This document shows, in pieces, positions 36,931 to 48,900 of a stretch of DNA of 64,000 nt. Under the pieces are notes generated by a model that was given only the letters and a program-made list of their open reading frames with translations, had not been told where the DNA came from and ran no database searches. Source of the DNA: Stichopus chloronotus (taxonomy: Eukaryota > Echinodermata > Holothuroidea > Aspidochirotida > Stichopodidae); the NCBI GenBank assembly GCA_021234535.1, contig CM037841.1, forward strand, positions 10,312,825 to 10,376,824, written 5' to 3'. Both the position numbers and the translations under genes were made by a program. The stretch's first letter is position 1. Each line of letters begins with the position of its first letter.

Positions 36931-39900
36931 TCATTTTGACTTCGGTTTCTTTGACTTTTCCTTTTTGGCATCCTCATCTGCATGTTGTCTTTTTCTTTTG
37001 TCTATTGCTGGTGGTCTGCTGCCATCTATCTTCCATCTGTCCTTCTCTTCGATGTCACTTACATGGTTCAGGGTCATGGAAGACTTAACCGTCAATCTTC
37101 GGGTTGCTGTTGAAGAGAAGAAAAACTAAATTTGTGATTGTTTCTAGTGAAACTGAAATCATTTTTACAGAAACCACAATGACCATGAATGAGGGTAATA
37201 ACAAGCAGTGACCAGAAAGCCAAAAGGCTTTGTGATTCCGTGCTACATGGTTATATTATAACAAACATGAATTATCCACATGACAAGTATAAGATCAACT
37301 GCAGTTATTTTTCTTGATACACCACAAGCCTTTAACCCAAAATGATGACCTGAAATGATTTGACGTCCACCAAAAGCAATAGGGATCACCTACCCAGTAT
37401 GGCCAACCCACACATCAAGTATGACATCAGTCAACATTACCCTTCTGGAGTTAATGTGTTAGCAAGGTTTGACCTCGGGTGACCTCAAACGACCTTTGAC
37501 CTCCACCACAAACAAAAGAATTCTTCTACTTAGTATATACAATCTACACATCAAGTAAGACATCAGTCAGGGTTAGACTCCTGGAGATATTGTGTTTACA
37601 CATTTTTACAGTTCGACCTCTGGTGACCTCAAATGACCCTTGACCTCAATCAAAACAATAGATCTTCTGCTCATTATTACCAACCCACACACCAAGTATT
37701 ACATCAAACATGGTTTACTCTTCTGGAGATATTGTGTTGTCAAGTTTTTAAAGTTTGACCTCTGGTGACCTCAAATGACCTTTGCCCCTCACTAAAGATG
37801 ATAGGGATCATCTAATTAGTATGACCAAGCAACACACTAAGTATGACATCAGTCACAGTTACCCTCTTGGAGATAATATGTTTACAAGGTTTTTCACACT
37901 TTGATCTTTGGTGACCTCACATTACCTTTGACCTCCACCAAAATCAAAAGAAGTATTCTACTGACCATATACAATCCACACACTAAGTATGACATCAGTC
38001 ACAGTTAATCTTCTGGAGATACTGTGTTTACAAGGTTTTCACAGTTTGACCTCTGGTGATCTCAAATGACCTTTGACCTCGACCAAAAACAATAGGGATC
38101 ATCTACTCAATATGACCAACCCACACACCAAGTATGACATCAGTCACAGTTACCATTCTTGAGATATCATATTCACAAGGTTTTCACATTTTGCCCTCTG
38201 GTGACCTCAAATGACCTTTGACCTCCACCAAAAACAACAGGCATCTTCTATTTTCTATGAGCAACCCACACAGCACGTATGAGATCAGTCATGGTTACCC
38301 TTCTTGAGATATAGTGTTTACAAGAAGCTTCACACACACACACGCACACCCACACGACATCAGGACTGCATAGATTCCTTTTGCCTGCGGCAAGGAATCA
38401 AAAATGGGGACGGTGCCTGATAGGAAAGGGTGGTGGGGGAGTAATCATTTTCCAATTGCAGTTTTAAACATCCAGGAAAATAACAATTCAAAATGAAATA
38501 AAGTCATTGTTACAACAATGAACAGGACTAAACAACATCATTTGGCATTGACTAGAAGGTATACCTCTTTTAAAGAAAATTCTCTGCCAAATCATGAGGA
38601 AATATTGTAAAATCAGATAATCTTCATAGGTTGCTTAACTCATATCATTTAAAAGCAAATCACGTAAACTGCACCTGCTTTCATTAAAAGCGCTCTGGGC
38701 GTTGATGTGAGGGAAGATTTAGCTTGACCTTCATTCATGCCAAACAGAACAGCTCTGTATTAAGTGACATGTTAAGAGACTCAATATATGAACAAAACAT
38801 GGAAATGTGAAAAACTTATTGGTTACAAGCAGAGAGATAGAGTATATCTTATTTATGCAACTGCATAATAGACAACAAGTTTTAACATGTGTGTAAAATT
38901 AAGTTGATGCCTAAAATTACACAACATAAATAGATTCTGACATGCACATAGGAGAGAAATAGTGTCTTTGGTTTTAATAAGTTTCATGAAAATACAGAGA
39001 TAACAAGGACTGCTCTACAAATGTTGAGGTTGACTTTTTTAAGAGGACTATGACAGAATTTGCTCTATTACATGTCATAAATTATAAACCTCTCCAAGTA
39101 AAAATATTTGAAATTTAAACTTTCTGGGAACAACCCTACTTTTCACTTATGGGGCTTAAGGCAAAGCCTAGTGAGAACTGGGGGATACTTCCATACCAAC
39201 TGGTGCCCTTTAATAGTTTTAATTATTTGGTAGGTTTGTCTATGATTGGCAACTCTGCCCATTCCTGGGTTCTCTAATCTATCAAGTTCACACCAAGAGA
39301 TGTAAGCCCACTCCCCAAACACCTTTTGACTTCAAATCACTTTGGACAGCATTGTTTCAATGAAGGGGTGGAATGAAAGAAATCCGCACACATCTCCATT
39401 CTTTCCATTCGTAACTTAATATTTATTGAGAATTTAGCTATACCCATTAACCTCAGACTAATATATAAAACCTGATACCAATTGAGAACAAGACAGAATG
39501 TTTTATAACAAATAGGAAAATCGAAGGATACAGGTTGGCGACATCATATGGACCTCTCACGTCTGTAGGCTGTAAGATAAACACCAGAAGATTAAGGTTA
39601 GAGTAATCAGAAATATTTTCACACATTACACCCCACCAAAAGAAACAATTAGGGTATGAAAACTACAACTGAAATGATATGCAAAGAAGTTAATCAGTTG
39701 AAAATGCTAAATGTATTATAGTGTAATCTTTAAACAGTAAAAACAAATCAGATTGCTAAGGAGGAATTTCAACAATAAGTTTTGATTCTTGCAGCCACAA
39801 AATTGTAGCAAATTGTAGGTGGCCATCATTTACTCAAAACTTTATCTCATATATCCATAAGAAGGTACTTTCACTCAAATGTCAGTCACAGAAGATGTAA

Positions 39901-42900
39901 ATAAATTAAGGATCATATAGCTCTGTGCTAAATTGCTAATAATGAGAAACGTAGGATAGTCCTACAGTATACCTCTTCTTATGTGAAGATTCTAATAACT
40001 TACTAATGTATCTTTGCAGAAGGAGAGAAACATAACAAGTTACACAGAACTACATTGTAACTAAAATGCAGCCACTTTAATACAAAATTGTGCAAATTTC
40101 TGTATTAAACCACATGCATTTCTTAATGTCTGCCAACAAATGCAATGTTTAATACTATGACCACCAAATTACAATATATTTCAAAAGGAGATTGCAAAGG
40201 ATGAAGCTATACCTATTCTTACTTGCACCTCTAAAATTTGTTTGTACAAACCTGCATACATGCTGTATGGTAACTGAATATGAATTGGTACAAAACTGAA
40301 ATGTAAGTATTCTACATAAAATACTTTCTGTTATAACTTTGGGGGAATACATACCTGACTTACATTAATCGTATTTATCTCCTTCAGAAAAGAGCAATAA
40401 GGCTTATTACAAACTCAAACTACTGTGCTACTACTAACAGGCTTTTCTTTAATAAAAAAGCGTTAAATATTTTTGATGTTTATAGGTATCAGGTTTTGAT
40501 TTTTATGTACAAGTATGTTAATGATAACTTGCCCACAGTTTTTGACAATGACTTCAATTTAAATCGGGATTACCACCACTACCACACTAGGAAGTCTGAT
40601 AATTTTCAAGTAAGTAGATTTTGCACCCACGCTTTTCATCATTCTCTTTATGTCATGGGCCCAAAGTTCTGGAACAATCTTGATAATGTCATTAAGAATT
40701 CAAAATCCCTACGTATATTTTGTAAAACCTTAAAAGGAACATATTTTACACAGGTACATTGGTTAAACTACTACTACTTTCACCTTCTTTATGTTATGTT
40801 TTATGTATTGTTTTTATATGTCTATCTATACTTTCATGTTTGGTTTATATGTTTAAGGGGGGGAGGCTGTTTGTAAACACATTCTGCATCCCCAGCCCTC
40901 CTGTGCTCCCTTGTCTTGTTAATTGTCAACGTTGTACATTTTATTGTGGAAAAAAAAATTGAACTTGAACTTACCAATTCTGCACCACTTGATATTATCG
41001 TATTCTGTCCTTGCTTTCTCTCAATTAAATCTGTTGCATTTTGGAAAATGTGCCTCCTGCATGTTGCGTCTCGAATTGCTGGACCATAGGTGAGTTCAAA
41101 GTATTTCCCTGACCTCAGGGCCTATTAGAGTGAAGAGATTTATCAACCAGAAAGCCAAAAGGCTTTGTGATTCCTTGCCACATGGTTATATCATAACAAA
41201 GTTGAATTATCCACATGGCAAGTATAAGATCAACGGCAGTTATTTTTCTTGATACACCACAAGCCTTTAACTCAAAATGATCTTTATTTTGGGTAACCTG
41301 ACATGACCGTGACATTTGACATCCACTAAAAGCAAAAGGGATCACCTACCCAGTATGGCCAACCCACACATCAAGTACAGTATGATATCAGTCAACATTA
41401 CCCTTCTGGAAAGTCACTACCACATTTCCAACACTGGGCTTTGTTTGTACCATTTCTTTTTGGCGCTGTCTCAGTTTTTCAGTAGTTTACTTTGTACTGT
41501 TTCCACTTTTGGTCCTTCAATTTCTGTAGCATTTTGATCCGAGATCATAAAAGCTCTCCCTAAGTCAAATATCTCAGTTAAGTTGCGGTTCGGTTCCTTC
41601 AACACTCTTCGCCGCAATCGTGATGAACTGCAACTTTGAATTATCTGTGATTTGATTTCTTTATCTATATCCATAAACTGACAATAATTTGCTAATTGCC
41701 TCAGTCTGGGGGTAAACACATCCAACGTTTCGCCTTCCCCTTGCTTCGCTTGACGAAACTTGAAAATCTCGTATTCAGTATTTTTTATAACTTGAAAATA
41801 CTCTGTCAGCTGGGTTTTTGCTGTGTCATAATCTGTAGAGTCTCCAGTTTCATTAAGTGTTTGAAATATTTCAGCTACGCTTTCCCCTCCAAAATGAAGT
41901 AACATTGCCCTTTTACGAGCTTCATCCTTGATATCAAATGCAATGAAGAAGTTTTCCAATCGAAGTAGCCATTTCTCCCACCGCATGCCAATACTTGCAT
42001 GATCCGAATTATCTCCGAGACTGAACTCAGGAAAATGTGGATAGGACATTTTAATTGTCAGGATTTAATCAATTTTCTTCTAGTATTAAGGTCTTCCTTG
42101 AAGGTTTTCAGAGTCCTTAATAAAAGGATCCCATCTTCATCGCCACTGTAAGATTTTGAGAAAACACACTGAAGACTCAGCAATGCATCTTGCTACTTGT
42201 ATTTCTGATGATATATACAGTAACTGCAGATTATTCTCATAGTAAATATTTATGGAATGCCTTAATATACACAGGAGACAGTCAGTGGTAGACTGGGCAG
42301 GAGTCAGCTTTGTTCTATCAAAGAGATAAATGAAGCGCAGGTGACAGCTATCTGACCCCATGACCTCCCAGTTACTGAGACAACCTATGGAGGCCTCTGA
42401 GGGAGTGTTTGAAAAGTAAAAAGTTATTCTCTACTTACAAATGCAGTATATTGAAAATACTATTTCAAACATGACATGGTCCTGAGTGGCTACCTTAGGC
42501 TGAAAAAGCTTAAATAAGTTTGCAATGACAACAATCCCTATTGAGTTAACTGTGTGGAAGGAATCAACAAATGCCAATAGTAATTTGGTACAATCTAGCC
42601 CCATATAGATTTGTACGGTAGTTTATAATAACCACAATAATGGTGTTTAGTGACTTTAGAATTCCAAAGAATTCGGTTGACCTCTGATAGAGTCCTTTCA
42701 GATATAACGTTTGGTTTATGAGTTGTAGCCATGCCGACTCTAGATAATACACCAAGGAAAATAAATGAGGTAAACACATTCATTTTCCTCTTCTCCTGAG
42801 TATATTTTAAATTTTCGGTCTTTCCTGGACCATCATCAGAATACAACTAAAAATCTGCAAAGGTTACAACACAGACCCCACTGCAGCAGTAAATGGAGAA

Positions 42901-45900
42901 CACAATGTAATGAAGCCATGAGGGAAGGATTAGACACAGACGACCGCAGAACAACAGGCCTGAGAAACCAATAAAAGTAGAATTACAGCTGAGTATTATG
43001 TCTAACAAGTCTTCCTGTTGACCATTCTTCTTTTCTATTTAACCTGGGATTGAGATCACCTATACAAACCCCCTCAGCCACCTGTCGCCGCATAGGGTCA
43101 CCAATGTGTGAATTGAGGATACTGACATCTACATCAAAAACCTCCCCATTGTGGCATTCAACACTGTGATTATAGAGAACTGAAGTTTCCTTATCCCTGC
43201 TGTTAAAATGTTCATTGAACCTTTCCCCCAGACTCCTAGATGTTTCCCCTACATATTTAAAATCTCCTTCACAAATCCGACACTGTATACAATAGACCAC
43301 TTCCCTTTTCTTGCAGATCCCTTTCTTAAAAGTACACAATTTACAGCCCGAATCCTTGCAGACTGCACCAGCAAATAGGTTAGACTTGCTCAATGTGTCT
43401 ACAAGTCTAGTGCCAGCCCTCTCAAGTACGTTGACCTTCAAGCCAGTTTCCTTTATAATACTCTTACACTTTTTCTGTAATTCACTATTGGGGGTAGCTT
43501 CTACAAACAACACAGCTTCAGTCTGTGTTTTCTCGTTTCTGAACCAATTGTACTTTCTGCTGACCTTTTCCTGTTCCCGTGTATCACGTTCCCATGATTT
43601 AGGTCTAAACATGGGAATAATCCCATCTCTGTCATTGCTAACAATTTTACCAAACCGTTTCTTAGCTCTGCTATACACTTCGAAACGATCAAATTTTGTG
43701 TACCCACTGTTTTGCATTTTGTTCATGAAAAATTGTACAGCAGTTACTCTCTCTTGGTCAGGTAAGCTGAGGGAGACATTTCTCATCACCCTAACGAGGT
43801 CATTTACCAATATGTTTATTTTGGTTCTGAGATTAAGTGTGCCGTCTTTGTGTATTACTTGTTTACTGCTCATTGGCTTACAGTAATGAGTGTGCTGGAT
43901 AACTGAGTAGTTATTATTCCCGTCAATCTCATTCTTGGGCCAAACCTTCAAATCCAATACTGGCATCCTGCCATCACTATGAAGGCTGGGACAGTCGTAG
44001 GTAACCAGAATACTGTGGTGAATGGTATTAGCAAGGTCTCTCAGCCTAACCATGACCTTCTCATCTGTGTCATCTGCACACCCACCCCTCTTTTCAATTA
44101 CACAGCAAATGTTGTCAACATACCTAGAGTACATCAGACATGTGATGTTTTCCATGGTAAGTATCCTCTTCAGCTCACGGTCCCACCATATCATAAAAAC
44201 TTGTGCTATGTCTCCTGCTAAGGTAACACCTATAGCACCCCCCTCTTTCTGCTTGTACAATCGGTCATTAAACTGACACATGTGATTTTGCAGGACCCAT
44301 TTCATGGAATAATTCAAGGCATAGATTGTCATTTTTCTCAGGTGTGTTTTGTTCGGCAATATCTCTGCTTTTCTCCATGCATTCCACCTTCTTTGAGGGT
44401 TGTCATTTTTCTCAGGTGTGTTTTGTTCGGCAATATCTCTGCTTTTCTCCATGCATTCCACCTTCTTTGAGGGTTGTGGCTGGAGGCAACCCCAGTCATC
44501 GTTGGTTTCTTCTCTCTAGTGGAGGATCTGGTTGGGCAGTATCTCTTGAGGTCATCGGGCAATTGTTCGCCTGTCTCCATCTCAATGAGTCTCAAGCAGA
44601 GGCCAAGCTCCTGGGGGTCTATTCCTTCAAACTGGATGTCACTTGTTTGTAGGAGTTCACAACATCTGTCAACTGCAAAGCTAACATTGATGGAGGGGTA
44701 CAAGGCCTTGACATCCATGCTGCCAATAAAGGCCTCTTTCTTCTTCTCATTAACCCTCTGTATTCTAGACAGGAGGTCTTCAGTGCTGTCACAAGCCTCA
44801 GGGGCAGATGATATCAGTGGATGGATACATTGTGACAGAAGGTACGAGAGATTCCTGTTGCAAGACGTGATGGCGCCACAAACAGGTCTTAGTGGAGGGC
44901 CACCACAGCCAGCCTTGTCGGGTTTGTGGTCTTTCCTGAGGCCGTACAGAGGAGGAACATCGTTGTTACCAGTGATCAAATTGTTTCTTACTCTGTTGTT
45001 AGCATTCCAAATATGGCTCCAGATACTGGTTAAGGCATTGGTCTTTTTCTCGATATCTCTATACTCTTCAATGTCGCTAGCTTCCATACCCTGTAGATGT
45101 TCCTGCATAGCTACAACATAGTTCTCTCTAGTGTCCACGGAGAGCTTGCCAGATTTATCCGTGGGATATATGACGATGTCGCCTTTCTTGGCTCTTTCTT
45201 TTAGGCTTCTCAAGCCTTTTCTGGTCTCTTTGCTGATGTTTTCTTGTCCTTTGTTATTGTACATAGCCAATTCTTCTTTTATTCTCTGTTTGGCATAAGT
45301 CATACGCGCTTCGGTTTCTGGATTGTGTAGAGGTGGACGATAGACCCATTTGTTGCATGGTAAACTGGTTGGTCTGGTAGAGGAAAGGTCCAGAGATCTA
45401 GTTGTAGGGTCATAAAACTGACCGGTGTCAATACCGTTGCTCTTGTTCACATCAGACCCTTCATCATCGTCATTCGTTTCATTCCTGATGTTGTTGTTAC
45501 TTGTCTCCTGTCTGTGATTCTCCCATCTAAGCTTCTCAAATGTTTTTTCCAGCTCGATGATCTGGTCAATTTTGTTGATTTTTTTGTAGACTGGGAATTT
45601 TGGGTGCATATCTCAGACTTTCACTTCATCCTCTGTCACGGTCACGTTGCCGTACGCCTGTGGCGGTGTAAGGAGAAAGCTGTTGTCTAGATTATGATCA
45701 TAGGACGTAATGCCATCCTGTTCGTTTGGTGCATATTCTCTTGTGGATGCTGTACCTTTCTTCCTTAACCAACTTAGCCTCCTTCTGTAATGAGTGTCAA
45801 ATTTGCCTTTACAGAACCGAAGCTCCCTAGAGATGATGCGATCATATTCCTCCTTGAACTCTATTTTGATCCATTTTTTTGACTTGGTATGCCAGTGGTG

Positions 45901-48900
45901 TATTTTATTGTCTAGTTCTGTTCTCCGTTTGAATAAGGTAGACCTCTCATTCACCATGACCATTTGTTCCACGTTAACTCTCTGGTCCTTCCTCAATTTC
46001 AGTTTATGGATGCTGTAGTGTATACGTGGTGTGCTGATCCCTTCTTGCAGTAGCTGTTTTGTGAAGTAGAGTTGTGTGTCTAACTTCACTCTGTTGATTT
46101 GTAGTCGTATTGTTCTTTTGAGGTCAGCTTTAGCATGGCTATGGCAACCGACACTGACTTTAGAATTCCAAAGAATTCGGTTGACCTCTGATAGAGTCCT
46201 TTCAGATATAACGTTTGGTTTATGAGTTGTAGCCATGCCGACTCTAGATAATACACCAAGGAAAATAAATGAGGTAAACACATTCATTTTCCTCTTCTCC
46301 TGAGTATATTTTAAATTTTCGGTCTTTCCTGGACCATCATCAGAATAGCCACAACCCTCAAAGAAGGTGGAATGCATGGAGAAAAGCAGAGATATTGCCG
46401 AACAAAACACACCTGAGAAAAATGACAATCTATGCCTTGAATTATTCCATGAAATGGGTCCTGCAAAATCACATGTGTCAGTTTAATGACCGATTGTACA
46501 AGCAGAAAGAGGGGGGTGCTATAGGTGTTACCTTAGCAGGAGACATAGCACAAGTTTTTATGATATGGTGGGACCGTGAGCTGAAGAGGATACTTACCAT
46601 GGAAAACATCACATGTCTGATGTACTCTAGGTATGTTGACGACATTTGCTGTGTAATTGAAAAGAGGGGTGGGTGTGCAGATGACACAGATGAGAAGGTC
46701 ATGGTTAGGCTGAGAGACCTTGCTAATACCATTCACCACAGTATTCTGGTTACCTACAACTGTCCCAGCCTTCATAGTGATGGCAGGATGCCAGTATTGG
46801 ATTTGAAGGTTTGGCCCAAGAATGAGATTGACGGGAATAATAACTACTCAGTTATCCAGCACACTCATTACTGTAAGCCAATGAGCAGTAAACAAGTAAT
46901 ACACAAAGACGGCGCACTTAATCTCAGAACCAAAATAAACATATTGGTAAATGACCTCGTTAGGGTGATGAGAAATGTCTCCCTCAGCTTACCTGACCAA
47001 GAGAGAGTAACTGCTGTACAATTTTTCATGAACAAAATGCAAAACAGTGGGTACACAAAATTTGATCGTTTCGAAGTGTATAGCAGAGCTAAGAAACGGT
47101 TTGGTAAAATTGTTAGCAATGACAGAGATGGGATTATTCCCATGTTTAGACCTAAATCATGGGAACGTGATACACGGGAACAGGAAAAGGTCAGCAGAAA
47201 GTACAATTGGTTCAGAAACGAGAAAACACAGACTGAAGCTGTGTTGTTTGTAGAAGCTACCCCCAATAGTGAATTACAGAAAAAGTGTAAGAGTATTATA
47301 AAGGAAACTGGCTTGAAGGTCAACGTACTTGAGAGGGCTGGCACTAGACTTGTAGACACATTGCGCAAGTCTAACCCATTTGCTGGTGCAGTCTGCAAGG
47401 ATTTGGGCTGTAAATTGTGTACTTTTAAGAAAGGGATCTGCAAGAAAAGGGAAGTGGTCTATTGTATACAGTGTCGGATTTGTGAAGGAGATTTTAAATA
47501 TGTAGGGGAAACATCTAGGAGTCTGGGGGAAAGGTTCAATGAACATTTTAACAGCAGGGATAAGGAAACTTCAGTTCTCTATATTCACAGTGTTGAATGC
47601 CACAATGGGGAGGTTTTTGATGTAGATGTCAGTATCCTCAATTCACACATTGGTGACCCTATGCGGCGACAGGTGGCTGAGGGGGTTTGTATAGGTGATC
47701 TCAATCCCAGGTTAAATAGAAAAGAAGAATGGTCAACAGGAAGACTTGTTAGACATAATACTCAGCTGTAATTCTACTTTTATTGGTTTCTCAGGCCTGT
47801 TGTTCTGCGGTCGTCTGTGTCTAATCCTTCCCTCATTGCTTCATTACATTGTGTTCTCCATTTACTGCTGCAGTGGGGTCTGTGTTGTAACCTTTGCAGG
47901 TTTTTAGTTGTATTCTGATGATGGTCCAGGAAAGACCGAAAATTTAAAATATACTCAGGAGAAGAGGAAAATGAATGTGTTTACCTCATTTATTTTCCTT
48001 GGTGTATTATCTAGAGTCGGCATGGCTACAACTCATAAACCAAACGTTATAATGGTGTTTAGGCTATTATGATTGTTTTATAGTGAAAAATTATCCCTTC
48101 CTCTCTATTGATAAGCAGTAAATTTCACAGGGTCATGAACCTGTTAATAACAGACAACCTTATCAAGTTTAAAACAAATCTGACCCACGGATAAGGAACT
48201 ATGGCAGTTTTAAATTTTTTTTTGTTTTACCCCATAACCTCATTAATATGCAAGATTTGGACACCAAAAACAATAGGGATCATCTACTCAATATGGGCAA
48301 CCATCATGCCAAAAATGAAATTACTCAGAGTTACGCTTCTTGAGATAGAGTGTTTACGAGCAACCGTCACACACACACGCACACGCACATACACACGCAC
48401 ATACACACACACACACGACATCAGGACTGCATAGATTCCCCTGCATACGGCAAGGAATCAAAAATCAGTATTAGAGAATTGTTGATTGTGTCAACTAATG
48501 AGAAATTGCCTATGACAGTGTGTATTTCAGCTACCTTGAAAGTCCATACACAACTGTAGCTATGAACACGTATCCTTTGGGGAATTGTCTGCCCTGATTC
48601 ATATGTTGAAAATCAACAGCCAAAAGCTAATAGTGTTCTCTTTAGAAGGTACCAAAGGCTACAAACTAAGATAGCCTTTCTAAGATGTAAAAATTGGAGC
48701 ACTAAATAGCCTTTTTACAGTGGTCAATAATGCCCTTCATTTTTTTTTAATCATTGGTATGCTTGCAGGGCAGAAAACTGTGCAAATCACGTAACCACCT
48801 TACCTACTGTAATTACAAAATTGCTGTGCTGCAGATTAATAATGGGATAGATTCTTAAAAAGAACATCTTTGAAAAACCACTGCTCTAAAAGGAACGCAC

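Larger units (their letters stand above)
42651..48048 (-). mobile_element. Compound Penelope-like retroelement: full minus copy plus inverted 5'-truncated plus copy
   Basis: A 5.4 kb insertion flanked by a 14-bp duplication, ATAATGGTGTTTAG (42637-42650 and 48049-48062). The minus copy runs from a pseudo-LTR at about 46346 down to a second pseudo-LTR at 42845-42651. The inverted plus copy runs from about 46347 to a truncated pseudo-LTR ending at about 48048. Pseudo-LTRs sharing terminal sequence and inverted partial copies are typical of Penelope-like elements. The element lies in RPP30 intron 4. Confidence 0.85.

Noticed and set aside
37440..38340. CRISPR-like array from regular 145-bp spacing
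   Set aside because: The whole unit is repeated with divergence and there are no unique spacers; this is a eukaryotic minisatellite within a mobile element.
43311..43886. Plus-strand open frames opposite the Penelope-like genes (also 44474-45121, 46868-47443)
   Set aside because: They are complementary shadows of the reverse transcriptase and endonuclease frames and recur mirrored in both copies.
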